A DNA stretch of 64,000 nucleotides from Gammaproteobacteria bacterium (lineage in GTDB: Bacteria; Pseudomonadota; Gammaproteobacteria; Enterobacterales; Alteromonadaceae): NCBI GenBank assembly GCA_017302255.1, contig JAFLDV010000006.1, positions 1 through 64,000 of the forward strand, in the 5' to 3' direction. The notes under the pieces are model-generated. The model saw only the letters and a program-made list of their open reading frames with translations, had not been told where the DNA came from and made no database searches. Made by a program: the position numbers and the translations under genes. Shown here in pieces: positions 1-8,726 of the stretch. Positions within the stretch are counted from its first letter, which is position 1. Each line of letters starts with the position of its first letter.

Positions 1-50
1 GGTAATAACTTCTTTAAAATCGCTTCTTTTCTTTCTGGGGATATAGCCAT
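1..50 (-). CDS. Transposase N-terminus (partial, runs off left edge)
   Basis: Reading leftward from an ATG at position 50, the frame stays open to the window edge and encodes MAISPERKEAILKKLLP. I recognise this as the start of a helix-turn-helix transposase subunit of the IS3/IS911-like kind, whose proteins often begin with an SPERK...ILKKLLPP stretch. Only 16 full codons are visible, so the family is a recollection of that short signature and not a proven assignment. It has the same orientation as the truncated receptor fragment at 81-458 and probably belongs to the element that cut that gene. Confidence 0.6.
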   Translation of the reverse strand, partial: MAISPERKEAILKKLL

Positions 51-127
51 TCCAACCTGCTAACCACCCGCCGTCTGACTCTAACTATTGTGAAAAAAAG
101 ACCGGACAACTACTCTGACACGGCGGG
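1..127 (-). mobile_element. Right-hand end of an insertion sequence (partial)
   Basis: The region holds a transposase start (1-50) and, just upstream of it, a sequence with no receptor homology that replaces the expected continuation of the receptor at 81-458. An imperfect inverted pair, CCCGCCGTCTGAC at 67-79 and its near complement at 115-127, lies in this stretch and may include the element's terminal repeat. The exact junction cannot be fixed, because the other end of the element and its target duplication are outside the window. Confidence 0.45.
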
Positions 128-458
128 CCATGCTCACTTTTACATTTTCCAGTCTAGCCATTTGGTAACCATCTTTTTCAGCTGTTACCAAATAATTGCC
201 TGTCGGTAACAGTGGAAAACGATATGAACCGTTCGCACCAGTCGTAATACGACGCTCCAAGCCGGTGTCTTGGTTTTTAATTACGATAGTTGCACCTGCA
301 ACGCTTTCACCTGTCGCTGTTTTTGCTGTTCCTGATACATACCCTGAAGATGCTGAGTCCGCACCTACTGCCATGTGAGACACCGTACCCAGTACAAAGG
401 AAACCGCTATCGCGCAGAGAGAGCGGTTAAAGTTGGATCTTTTTTTCATTATGGTCAT
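81..458 (-). pseudogene. Truncated Oar-like TonB-dependent receptor (N-terminus only)
   Basis: The 125-residue product has a signal peptide (about residues 1-33, ending HMAVGA) followed by a carboxypeptidase-regulatory-like beta-sandwich domain (about 37-108: GYVSGTAKTATGESVAGA, GANGSYRFPLLPTGNY). This is the N-terminal extension of Oar-type outer-membrane receptors, which normally run to about 1000 residues with plug and barrel. Here the reading frame leaves recognisable sequence at about residue 109 and ends in a basic tail. I infer that insertion of the mobile element at the left edge removed the rest. The start MTIM is preferred because GGAG lies seven bases upstream. It could yield a small secreted domain but is more likely a remnant. 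Confidence 0.7.
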
Positions 459-702
459 TCTATGCTCCGTTTTATTATTTTAATAAGGAGAGTTCCGAAA
501 GGCTCTCCAAGAACTAATATACGCCTGAGATTTTGTAAAAGGAAACACATTTAAGGAACATTTAGTTACAAATTAGAAGGTTGCCAAAATTGCGATGTAA
601 ATATTTAGATACATGCAAATGAAAATATTGTCATAGCTAGGAATAAGATTGCTTGCCTGTTCTTAAGCAGCGCTGTTTGGCAAAACATCTAGAAGAAACA
701 CA
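459..702. other. AT-rich intergenic stretch
   Basis: This stretch separates the receptor fragment from the terminator behind the next receptor. It contains a short hairpin (GGAGAG at 487-492 pairing with CTCTCC at 503-508) in what would be the leader of the fragment. I see no gene and no convincing promoter boxes. Confidence 0.5.
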
Positions 703-704
703 AA

Positions 705-740
705 AAAAATGCTACTTGCTGTTGAACAAGTAGCATTTTT
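705..740. terminator. Bidirectional Rho-independent terminator
   Basis: A perfect 10-bp stem (ATGCTACTTG, 709-718, pairing with 727-736) encloses an 8-base loop. It is flanked by an A-run on the left and a T-run on the right, so it can stop transcription in either direction. It ends the receptor gene at 782-3382. Confidence 0.9.
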
Positions 741-781
741 AAATTGACAGTCGTAATTGTCAGCTAATAAACCAAGTTGGT

Positions 782-3382
782 TTAGAAGCGATAGCTCACT
801 TTGCCGTAGACATAACGGCCGCGTGGGCTGTACATGCTTGTGACATAACCGTACAGGTCGCCATCACCATCACCGATAGCAAACGGCGGCTCTTCATCAA
901 ACAAGTTGCTGACACCAAAAGTTAACTTGGTCGCTTTGTTCAGGTTGTAATACAGCTGAGTATCAACAGTGTACTGGGCATCAACCATACGTGACTTGTT
1001 GGTGGTGAAATCCATTGAACCGTCAAAATCGATATCTGGAGTATCTTCAAACTCACCGATGTAAGCTAACGACACCGCAGCACCCCAATCATCCATTGAC
1101 CAATCAGCATTGGTTACCCAACGGAATTGTGGGTAGCGATATTCGCCAGTGTAATCCAGACCATCTTTTTCAAAATTACTTAAGTAAGTCCACTCAAGAT
1201 TTAACTTCAGTAAGCCCATGTCTTTCAGATCTAGTTTGTAATTTGCAGACAAATCTAGACCTTGTGCTTCTTGAGAACTTACGTTGAAGAAGGTGTTATT
1301 GATGCGATCCAATTCACCCAAAGTTTGACCTGGCAATGGTGCGCGGCGAACACAGACGGTGCTGCTTTGGTTACCACACTCGGCTTGATATACATCGCCA
1401 AATGGCACTTCATCAATCTTGTTATCTTGGGTGATATTCCACAGATCAACACCAAAATCGAAGTCATCAGTTACTTGCCAAACCGCACCGATATTCCAAC
1501 TTTCTGAAGTTTCAGCTTCCAGATTCGGGTTACCAGCAAACACGATGGTGTAGTCTGTTGACGCACAAGCAGGGTTATTGGCATTTGGGGTTGGGCAACG
1601 GAAAGTATCCACGAAGAATTGCGATTCTTGTGAAGGGCCTAAACCAACTTGCGCCAATGATGGAGCGCGGAAGCCTTGGCTCCATGAACCACGCAGACTG
1701 AATGAATCGGTCGGTGTGTAATGGAAACCGACTTTCGGGTTAGCAGTACCACCAAAATCACTGTAATGGTCGTAACGCTCAGCCAGTTGTAATTCTAAAT
1801 CCGCTAATACAGGGACTGAAAATTCAACATAAGTAGCTTTTTGTGAGCGGCTAGCCGCAGCAGACACTGATTCAGTACCGAAAATTAATCCGCGAACAAA
1901 TTGATCATCAGGTTGGTCACGTGCATCTTCTTTCCGATATTCTGCACCAAACGCAACTCCGACTGTGCCGTGTTCTAATTCGAACAGCTCACCGCTAACT
2001 TTACCATCGAGTGAAGTCATGTGAGATACACCACGACGCACTAAGCTAGTGGTGATGGCATCGATCACCGATTGTGGGTTTCTCACGCCACCAAATGGAT
2101 TGTAACGTCCGGCATTGATTTCTTGTTGCAACAAGTCAGTGCGAACCCAACCTTGGTCACGATCACCAGTTTGGTTTGAAGCACTGCGGCCTTTTTGCGC
2201 TGCAGCTTCCCATTCCCAATTGTTGGTTTTGCCACGGATACCGGCTAAAGCACGCATAGAATCCGAACTGATACTCCAACGGCGGTTGCCAGCGTCAACT
2301 GTGCGATAACGGCTGATTTCAACACGTTTGCCCCATGGGTTATTCGGATGGTTCGCCGGTACATATAAGCCTGCACCTTCATCAAGTGGCGTTGCAGCAC
2401 CGCCCGCTTCTGAGCTGTTATGCTGAATACCAATTTCAGAGAAAAGCTCAATATCTTCAGCCACTTCGCGACGCAGGTTTAACACTGCACCAATACGCTC
2501 AGCACCAGGAATAGCAATTGAAGATGGACCATAATCATACAAACATGTTTGCCCAGCGATGCGATCTGCAGGACAGTTTGGATCACGAGTTACCACGCCA
2601 TCAACAATAAAACGACCTGGATAACCGCGAGAAGAACGGAAATCTTCACCGCCGTAAGGACTTTGATTCGCAGTACCCCAACGACCTAACTCAGAGTTAT
2701 CAATTTGACCGTTATTGAAATAATCGAAAATCAGAGTCGCGTTTGATTTCTCATCGCCAGCACCCCAAACAGTGCTAAAAGTGGTCTCGTCATAACTTGG
2801 GCCTGTCGTTTGACCATAACCCAACGAAACATCAGTACCCACAAAGTCTTTACGTAAAATGACGTTAACCACACCGGCAACTGCATCAGAACCGTAAATT
2901 GCTGACGCACCGTCTTTTAAAATATCAATGCGTTCAATTGCCGATACTGGAATCCTTTTGAAATCAACAAATGAGTTCACAATGCCTTCGGCAAATGGAC
3001 TTGAAGCAACACGACGACCGTTAACTAACACCAAAGTCGCGTCCGCACCGAAACCACGTAAACTGATACCTGCTGCACCGTTAGCGGTAGAGTCTTGGCT
3101 GTTACCACGTGTTGAGAAAGTTCCTGAACCTGTTGAAGGCATGCGTTCTAACAACTGTGATAAGTTGTCAAAGCCAGACTTATCGATTAAATCACGAGTA
3201 ATCACAGTAACTGGTGACGGGCCTTCCAAGTCGGTTCTTTTGATGTTCGAACCAGTAATTTGAATACGTTCAACTTCTTTTTTTGTTTCAGTTTCCGTTG
3301 ATTGCGCAAGCGCCGATGACGCATACATCAGGCCACTTACGGCCAGCGCACACTGGCTCAACTTAAAAATTGTAGTTTTCAT
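782..3382 (-). CDS. TonB-dependent outer-membrane receptor
   Basis: This 866-residue protein has a signal peptide (about 1-26, ending SSALA), a TonB-box region near ERIQITGSNIKRTD (about 38-51), a plug domain (about 55-180, with the LRGFGADATLVLVNGRR and GASAIYGSDAVAGVVNVILRKDF signatures) and a long beta-barrel. It ends in an aromatic C-terminus (GKVSYRF) expected for BAM-dependent assembly. The family imports siderophores, vitamins, peptides or sugars with energy from TonB-ExbBD. The GSNIKR box and Gly/Asp-rich barrel loops resemble receptors common in Alteromonadales that take up peptides or carbohydrates. No substrate-specific gene adjoins it, so the ligand is unknown. It is transcribed alone and ends at the hairpin at 705-740. 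Confidence 0.93.
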   Translation of the reverse strand: MKTTIFKLSQCALAVSGLMYASSALAQSTETETKKEVERIQITGSNIKRTDLEGPSPVTVITRDLIDKSGFDNLSQLLERMPSTGSGTFSTRGNSQDSTANGAAGISLRGFGADATLVLVNGRRVASSPFAEGIVNSFVDFKRIPVSAIERIDILKDGASAIYGSDAVAGVVNVILRKDFVGTDVSLGYGQTTGPSYDETTFSTVWGAGDEKSNATLIFDYFNNGQIDNSELGRWGTANQSPYGGEDFRSSRGYPGRFIVDGVVTRDPNCPADRIAGQTCLYDYGPSSIAIPGAERIGAVLNLRREVAEDIELFSEIGIQHNSSEAGGAATPLDEGAGLYVPANHPNNPWGKRVEISRYRTVDAGNRRWSISSDSMRALAGIRGKTNNWEWEAAAQKGRSASNQTGDRDQGWVRTDLLQQEINAGRYNPFGGVRNPQSVIDAITTSLVRRGVSHMTSLDGKVSGELFELEHGTVGVAFGAEYRKEDARDQPDDQFVRGLIFGTESVSAAASRSQKATYVEFSVPVLADLELQLAERYDHYSDFGGTANPKVGFHYTPTDSFSLRGSWSQGFRAPSLAQVGLGPSQESQFFVDTFRCPTPNANNPACASTDYTIVFAGNPNLEAETSESWNIGAVWQVTDDFDFGVDLWNITQDNKIDEVPFGDVYQAECGNQSSTVCVRRAPLPGQTLGELDRINNTFFNVSSQEAQGLDLSANYKLDLKDMGLLKLNLEWTYLSNFEKDGLDYTGEYRYPQFRWVTNADWSMDDWGAAVSLAYIGEFEDTPDIDFDGSMDFTTNKSRMVDAQYTVDTQLYYNLNKATKLTFGVSNLFDEEPPFAIGDGDGDLYGYVTSMYSPRGRYVYGKVSYRF

Positions 3383-3696
3383 TTGCTTCCTTACGAACTG
3401 GATTGGGTCTTTGTTATTTTTGATACCGCTTTACTGCGGTTTGTTGATGCTCAGACAACTCGTACCATCACGGACTACAACAAAATGTTAAGCAACAACT
3501 AGTTATAATCGAAATGCCATATCGAATAGAACCATTTGCCAATAATAAATTTGTGTCAATTAGTAAAGAGATGGCTACAGTCAGCAGATTCTGCCCAGAA
3601 CAGAGATACAGTTGAGGCGATCCGCAGCCGCAAGAGGGTGAAATTAGCGACGACAGTGCTTAGATTTTACGATGAGAAATTACTGGTAAACCTTGG
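3383..3696. other. Intergenic region between receptor and tetR
   Basis: The receptor promoter must lie here on the minus strand, and the tetR stop codon lies at the right border. I found no convincing -35/-10 pair, hairpin or conserved small reading frame. The plus-strand open frame across 3536-3862 is mostly antisense to tetR and is not credible. Confidence 0.4.
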
Positions 3697-4314
3697 CTAT
3701 TCGCTGTGCATCATTAAAAACAGCGTCAGCACCCGCTTTACATGCTCGGCAATATTGTCCGGCCGGCGTTTGGCTGGTTGCTGGAAGACGTTTCGCAGCA
3801 TATCCATACCAACTAGCATGCCAAACAGACATTCAGCACTAAACACCGGATCGGGGCAATGAATGACCCCGGCTTGATGGGATTGGGCGAGGAAATTTTC
3901 CACTTGTTGGCATGTCGCCAACGGGCCTAATTCATACATACGCTCGCGCAGGTCAACGGGCATGCATTCGTGGCCTTGTAAGGTCTTGAGTAAACACAGA
4001 TGGTCATCACTAAATAAATAGTCGAGTAGACGCTGGCTAAAGCCTTCTGCCGCGACAAACCATTGCTCACGATTCGAAACGGTTAAGCTTAAGCTTTCAA
4101 CGAAGAAATCAGATTGTGCGCGTAACACGGCCTCAATCAGCACGTTACGATTGCCATAACGAGAATACAAAGTGGCTTTTGACACCGCGGCCTTGGTCGC
4201 AACAGCTTCCATCGTCAATGCGCTCGCGCCATCGCGCAGCAAAATTTCTCTTGCTGCCAATAAGATAGCTTTGTCTTTGCTGCGATCAACCGGTCTGCCA
4301 CTTTGCAAATTCAT
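3697..4314 (-). CDS. TetR/AcrR-family repressor of the adjacent RND pump
   Basis: This is a 205-residue protein with a classical N-terminal TetR helix-turn-helix (about residues 14-60: ILLAAREILLRDGASALTM, then KAAVSKATLYSRYGNR). The C-terminal helical half ends with a segment typical of AefR-like TetR regulators. It is divergently transcribed from the RND adaptor/permease operon starting at 4404, and the 89 bp between them carry two matching palindromes. By family behaviour it should repress both itself and the efflux genes until a small ligand or drug binds its C-terminal pocket. The ligand cannot be read from the sequence. Confidence 0.9.
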   Translation of the reverse strand: MNLQSGRPVDRSKDKAILLAAREILLRDGASALTMEAVATKAAVSKATLYSRYGNRNVLIEAVLRAQSDFFVESLSLTVSNREQWFVAAEGFSQRLLDYLFSDDHLCLLKTLQGHECMPVDLRERMYELGPLATCQQVENFLAQSHQAGVIHCPDPVFSAECLFGMLVGMDMLRNVFQQPAKRRPDNIAEHVKRVLTLFLMMHSE

Positions 4315-4329
4315 ACTTTACTCTTGTTT

Positions 4330-4349
4330 ATTGAACGATAACGTTCAAT
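4330..4349. promoter_or_regulatory. TetR operator palindrome 1
   Basis: ATTGAACGATAACGTTCAAT is a 20-bp near-perfect palindrome with only the central bases asymmetric. It lies in the 89-bp divergent region between the tetR gene and the RND operon, the usual position for an autoregulatory TetR site. Confidence 0.75.
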
Positions 4350-4358
4350 AATATGTTT

Positions 4359-4378
4359 CTGAACGCTGTCGTTTAATA
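4359..4378. promoter_or_regulatory. TetR operator palindrome 2 (degenerate copy)
   Basis: TCTGAACGCTGTCGTTTAAT keeps the GAACG-N4-CGTTY half-site spacing of palindrome 1, with its centre 29 bp away. The direct repetition of the same architecture supports tandem repressor binding. Confidence 0.6.
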
Positions 4379-4403
4379 ATATCAGAATCTGCCAGAGGTG
4401 GCT

Positions 4404-5480
4404 ATGCTTGGTCTTTCCAATCGATTTTCGCTGATTACTCAAAGCTTATTGTTAAGTGCCGTGCTTGGCGCCATGCTCAGTGGTTGCTCTGATGCGCCCT
4501 CTGAACAAACTATTGCCGTCAAACCTACTTATGTAATGACCTATGCAATCAAGCATGATGCAAATCAGAGTCTTGAATTGACAGGCACGGTGAAGGCCCG
4601 CAAAGAAATTCCGGTAGCGTTTCAAGTTAACGGTCGCATCGCTGTGCGCGCAGTTGAAGCCGGGCAATTGGTTAAAAAAGGCGACGTTTTATATCGGCTT
4701 GATCCAAAAGATCTGACCGAAGCACTGCGAGTTGCCGAAGCCGGTCAAGCAGCTGCCAAAGCAAGCTTGGATACCGCCAGCGCTGAACTAAACCGCACGC
4801 AAGAACTAATCAAAAAACGCTTTATCAGCGAACAAGCAAGCGAACAAGCGCAGCTTAAATTTAACGAAGCCAAAGCCAACCTCGACAAAGCAAATGCCCA
4901 GCAGCAACAAGCAGCGCATGCGCTGAGTTATGCAGTGATCCGTGCAAGCGCAGCAGGCATCATCACCGACATCAGCGCAGAACCAGGTCAAGTGGTGAGT
5001 GCAGGTCAACGTTTAGCTGCGTTAGCTACTATTCAAAATTTAGAAATCGAAGTGCAATTGCCAGAACAAATCACTCCGCCAACGGCTGGCTTTGTGAAGG
5101 TTTCTGCCAACAAGATTCCACTAAAATTACGCAGTGCCGCCGGTAGTGCCGACAGTGCTAGCCTGACGCGCCAAGCGCGTTATCAAGTTGTCGAAAACAG
5201 CGAGTCGCTGCGATTAGGCCAAGTATTGCCAGTTTCTTTACCTTTATTATCCGGCAGCAGTGATGTGCAAGTACCTATCGCGGCCTTAGATGAACGCGGC
5301 ACCCAAGCACAAATTTGGCATATCGTTGATGGCAAAGCCCAATCGGCACCAGTGCAAGTAGTGGCGATGGATGGTGATGTCGCTACGGTGAAAACCGATT
5401 TAGCCAATGGCACGCCAGTGATTGCTTTGGGCACGCACTTGTTAACTGCTGGCATGGCTGTGCAGGAGCTCAAACCATGA
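4404..5480 (+). CDS. RND efflux periplasmic adaptor lipoprotein
   Basis: This membrane-fusion protein links an inner-membrane RND pump to an outer-membrane channel. The ATG at 4404 is chosen over the in-frame GTG at 4398 because AGAGG (4394-4398) sits five bases before it; this gives 358 residues. A lipoprotein signal ends in LSGC with acyl-modified Cys28. Next come a beta-barrel/lipoyl half-motif (EIPVAFQVNGRI), a coiled-coil hairpin rich in Ala, Gln and Lys (about residues 110-175), and the second lipoyl half (AAGIITDISAEPGQVV). It overlaps the permease gene by four bases (ATGA), so the two are translationally coupled. No outer-membrane channel gene is present, so a shared TolC is likely. 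Confidence 0.93.
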   Translation: MLGLSNRFSLITQSLLLSAVLGAMLSGCSDAPSEQTIAVKPTYVMTYAIKHDANQSLELTGTVKARKEIPVAFQVNGRIAVRAVEAGQLVKKGDVLYRLDPKDLTEALRVAEAGQAAAKASLDTASAELNRTQELIKKRFISEQASEQAQLKFNEAKANLDKANAQQQQAAHALSYAVIRASAAGIITDISAEPGQVVSAGQRLAALATIQNLEIEVQLPEQITPPTAGFVKVSANKIPLKLRSAAGSADSASLTRQARYQVVENSESLRLGQVLPVSLPLLSGSSDVQVPIAALDERGTQAQIWHIVDGKAQSAPVQVVAMDGDVATVKTDLANGTPVIALGTHLLTAGMAVQELKP

Positions 5481-8400
5481 GCTTCAACTTATCGACATTA
5501 GCGGTGCGCGAACGCGCCATCACGCTGTTTTTTATCCTACTGTCGTTTATCGGTGGCGTTTATGCGTTTTTATCGCTAGGTCGCGCTGAAGACCCATCAT
5601 TTACCATTCGTGCCATGGTGGTCTCAGTGTACTGGCCAGGTGCGACTGCCGAAGAGATGCAATCACAGCTTGCCGATCGGCTGGAAAAACGCATTCAAGA
5701 AGTGCGCAACATCCACAAAATTGACAGTCAAATTCGCCCAGGCGCAGCAAACTTAACCATTGAATTCAAAGACTATACCCCGTCCGAGATGGTGCCTGAT
5801 TTGTTTTATCAGGTGCGTAAACGTATGCAAGAAGAGGCTGGTTCCTTACCGGCAGGCGTTATTGGCCCTGTGGTTAATGATTCGTTTTCGGATGTGTATT
5901 TCAGCTTATTGTCATTAACAGCTCCTGGTCTGCCATTTCGCGATTTAAGTCGTCAGGCCGAACAATTTCGTGATGAGCTAAGTTTAGTGCCTGGTGTGCA
6001 TAAAGCCGTGATTATCGCCGACCGTCCAGAACGGGTTTTTATCGATTTTAATCAAAGCAAACTGGCGACTTTAGGCGTCAGTGCCAACGACATTCAGCAA
6101 CAAATTAACGCGGCGAGCCGTTTATTGCCGGCCGGGCAGATTGAAACTGCAGGGCCTGCCCTCGCACTTCGAATCGATGCGCGGATCGATGATTTAGCCT
6201 CTCTCCAACAATTACCAATCCGCGTTGGCGGTAAGTTAATCCGTCTGTCAGAACTTGCGACCATTCGTCGTGGTTATGAAGAGCCTGCCCGACTGATTGC
6301 CCGCACCGCTGGCCAAGATGCCGTGTTAGTCGGTGTGGTAATGCAACCAGGTGAAAACGGTTTAACTCTGGGTAAAGCCCTGCAAGAAAAACTTAATGAA
6401 ATGCAAAGTCGTTTACCGCTTGGCATGGAATTACATCAATTAACCAATCAAGCCGACGCAATCTCTAAAGCTGTTGATTTATTTGAGATTAAGTTCTTAG
6501 TTGCAGTTTTAGTGGTGATGGCAGTGAGTATCTTAGCCATTGGCTTAAAAGCCGGTCTGGTCGTCGGAATCGCCATTCCGCTGACGCTTGGCATCACCTT
6601 CTTATTGATGAAGATGGTTGGCATCAACCTTGACCGGATAACGCTGGGCGCGCTGATTATCTCGCTTGGCTTGCTGGTTGATGACGCCATTATTGCCATT
6701 GAAATGATGATGGTGAAAATGGAGCAAGGCCTTGATCGCATTAAAGCAGCAAGCTTTGCTTGGTCTGCCACTGCTGCGCCAATGTTATTTGGTACTTTGG
6801 TTACAATCGCTGGTTTCGTGCCGATTGGCTTTGCCAAATCAGGCGTTGGTGAATATACCGGTAACATTTTCTGGGTCGTAGGTTTTGCGCTTTTGGTGTC
6901 ATGGGTGGTCGCGGTGACGTTCACCCCATACCTTGGCGTGAAACTGCTGCCTGCAGTCACGCAACACCATCGCGACCCTTATCAAACACCGTTTTATCGT
7001 AAACTGCGCGCCTTGATCCTCTGGTGTATCAAGCACAAAAAAGCAGTGATAGGCATCACCGTAGTCGCCTTTGTCTTGGCGGTTCTTGGGATGGGCAAAT
7101 TGGTACAAAAGCAGTTCTTTCCAAGCTCAGACCGACCAGAAGTGTTAGTCAGTATCTTTATGCCGCACGGTACCGCGATTGCTAACACCAACGCCACAGC
7201 GCTGCATGTTGAACAACTGCTGCACGGTAATGAAGACGTAAAATCTTTGTCGAGTTTTATTGGTGCCGGCGCCCCGCGGTTTTTCATATCAGCAAACCCG
7301 GAACAACCAGATCCGTCGTTTGCCAAAATACTGATCGTCGCCAAAGACGCTGAAGGCCGCGACCGTATCATGCATCTATTATCAGAGCATATCACTGCTG
7401 GTGAATTTAGCGCCGCGCGCGTTCGCGTCAGCCGGTTGTTATTCGGACCGCCAGTGCCGTGGCCGGTGAGTTTCCGGGTGATTGGTAAAGATCCGTTGGT
7501 ACTGCGTGAAATCGCCAACCAAGTGCAACAAGTGATGGCCAAAGATGCCAACATTGTTGGCGCGCATTTAGAATGGGATGAACGGGTACCAGTGTTACAA
7601 CTGAGCCTCAAAACCGATCAGCTAATTGCTTATGGTCTCACCGCAGCCGATGTCGCTCAGCAACTGCAATTCCAGTTTAGCGGCAGCACCGTCAGCCAAC
7701 TGCGCGAGGACATTCGCACCGTTGACGTGGTGGCTCGATTGGCTCGTGACCAAGCGCTGCAACCAGAATCTATTGAAATCAAAACCAATCAGGGTAAAGC
7801 CGTGTCGATCCGCCAGCTGGGTGATTTGACCATCGGCTATGAAGAACCGTTATTGAAGCGCTACAACCGCCAAAACTATTTAGCAGTTGTTGCCGATATT
7901 CAAGGTGCGCAAGCGAACGATGTCTCCAACCGCATCTGGGCACAGCTTGCCGACATTCAGGCGAAACTGCCACATGGCTATCGCATCCAGCAAGCTGGTT
8001 CAGTGGAAGAATCCGGCAAAGCAAACGCCTCAATACAAAAATTGATGCCGCTGATGGTGTCATTGATGCTGATCTTTATCATGCTGCAAATGCGCTCATT
8101 TACCGGCATGTGGATGGTACTGGCAACAGCGCCACTGGGCTTGATTGGCGCAACTATTGGTTTGTTAGTGTTTAACCAACCTTTTGGCTTCGTGGCTCTA
8201 CTCGGCTTAATTGGTCTTGCTGGCATCTTAATGCGCAATACGCTGATTTTGACCCAACAAGTTACCGACAATTTAAAACAAGGCTATCAAAGTAAAGATG
8301 CCGTGGTCGAAGCGACAGTTCATCGTGCTCGCCCAGTGTTACTTACTGCACTGGCAGCCATGTTAGCCTTTGTGCCACTCACTCTTGATACGTTCTGGGG

Positions 8401-8527
8401 GCCACTCGCCTTTGTGCTGATCGGCGGAGTTGGTGTCGGTACTGTGTTAACTTTGCTGTTTGTACCAGCGCTTTATATGGTGTTTTTCCGCAATCGCTTA
8501 CCAAGCGCTCGCGCGAGCGCCAATTAG
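5477..8527 (+). CDS. RND efflux pump permease (AcrB/HAE1-like)
   Basis: This 1016-residue protein has the duplicated RND architecture of twelve transmembrane helices and two large periplasmic loops. It is a proton-driven exporter of drugs or other hydrophobic compounds. TM4 carries the acidic proton-relay pair Asp402-Asp403 (GLLVDDAIIAIE), equivalent to Asp407-408 of AcrB. The N-terminus shows SLGRAEDPSFTIR and WPGATAEEM, and the C-terminal half has GFVALLGLIGLAGILMRN. At 1016 residues it is close to AcrB length. It lies in an operon with the adaptor at 4404 and is probably repressed by the TetR protein at 3697. The substrates are unknown. Confidence 0.95.
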   Translation: MSFNLSTLAVRERAITLFFILLSFIGGVYAFLSLGRAEDPSFTIRAMVVSVYWPGATAEEMQSQLADRLEKRIQEVRNIHKIDSQIRPGAANLTIEFKDYTPSEMVPDLFYQVRKRMQEEAGSLPAGVIGPVVNDSFSDVYFSLLSLTAPGLPFRDLSRQAEQFRDELSLVPGVHKAVIIADRPERVFIDFNQSKLATLGVSANDIQQQINAASRLLPAGQIETAGPALALRIDARIDDLASLQQLPIRVGGKLIRLSELATIRRGYEEPARLIARTAGQDAVLVGVVMQPGENGLTLGKALQEKLNEMQSRLPLGMELHQLTNQADAISKAVDLFEIKFLVAVLVVMAVSILAIGLKAGLVVGIAIPLTLGITFLLMKMVGINLDRITLGALIISLGLLVDDAIIAIEMMMVKMEQGLDRIKAASFAWSATAAPMLFGTLVTIAGFVPIGFAKSGVGEYTGNIFWVVGFALLVSWVVAVTFTPYLGVKLLPAVTQHHRDPYQTPFYRKLRALILWCIKHKKAVIGITVVAFVLAVLGMGKLVQKQFFPSSDRPEVLVSIFMPHGTAIANTNATALHVEQLLHGNEDVKSLSSFIGAGAPRFFISANPEQPDPSFAKILIVAKDAEGRDRIMHLLSEHITAGEFSAARVRVSRLLFGPPVPWPVSFRVIGKDPLVLREIANQVQQVMAKDANIVGAHLEWDERVPVLQLSLKTDQLIAYGLTAADVAQQLQFQFSGSTVSQLREDIRTVDVVARLARDQALQPESIEIKTNQGKAVSIRQLGDLTIGYEEPLLKRYNRQNYLAVVADIQGAQANDVSNRIWAQLADIQAKLPHGYRIQQAGSVEESGKANASIQKLMPLMVSLMLIFIMLQMRSFTGMWMVLATAPLGLIGATIGLLVFNQPFGFVALLGLIGLAGILMRNTLILTQQVTDNLKQGYQSKDAVVEATVHRARPVLLTALAAMLAFVPLTLDTFWGPLAFVLIGGVGVGTVLTLLFVPALYMVFFRNRLPSARASAN

Positions 8528-8553
8528 TGCAGCCACGGCGCTAAGTTCAGGAA

Positions 8554-8586
8554 GACAAAGCCGCAGCTAACAAATGCGGCTTTGTC
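8554..8586 (+). terminator. Hairpin terminator after the RND operon
   Basis: A perfect 12-bp stem (GACAAAGCCGCA, 8554-8565, pairing with 8575-8586) with a 9-base loop lies 27 bp after the permease stop. The T-tract after it is short and broken (ATTTAT), so termination may be partial. Confidence 0.7.
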
Positions 8587-8726
8587 ATTTATAGCTTCTA
8601 CGGCAAGAAAAAATGAGCTGTGGGATTTATCGCAAAATCATTTAAGTTCAGTACAAAGTTGTTTACTATCGATTGGTAGGCCCTGCCATTGTTTCATCCT
8701 TTTGGGCGCTGTTGTCGAGGTTAGAG

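Noticed and set aside
6994-7611. Minus-strand open frame of 205 codons inside the RND permease
   Set aside because: It is wholly antisense to a well-supported permease gene. The Ser/Thr/Arg-rich composition is what a frame opposite coding sequence gives.
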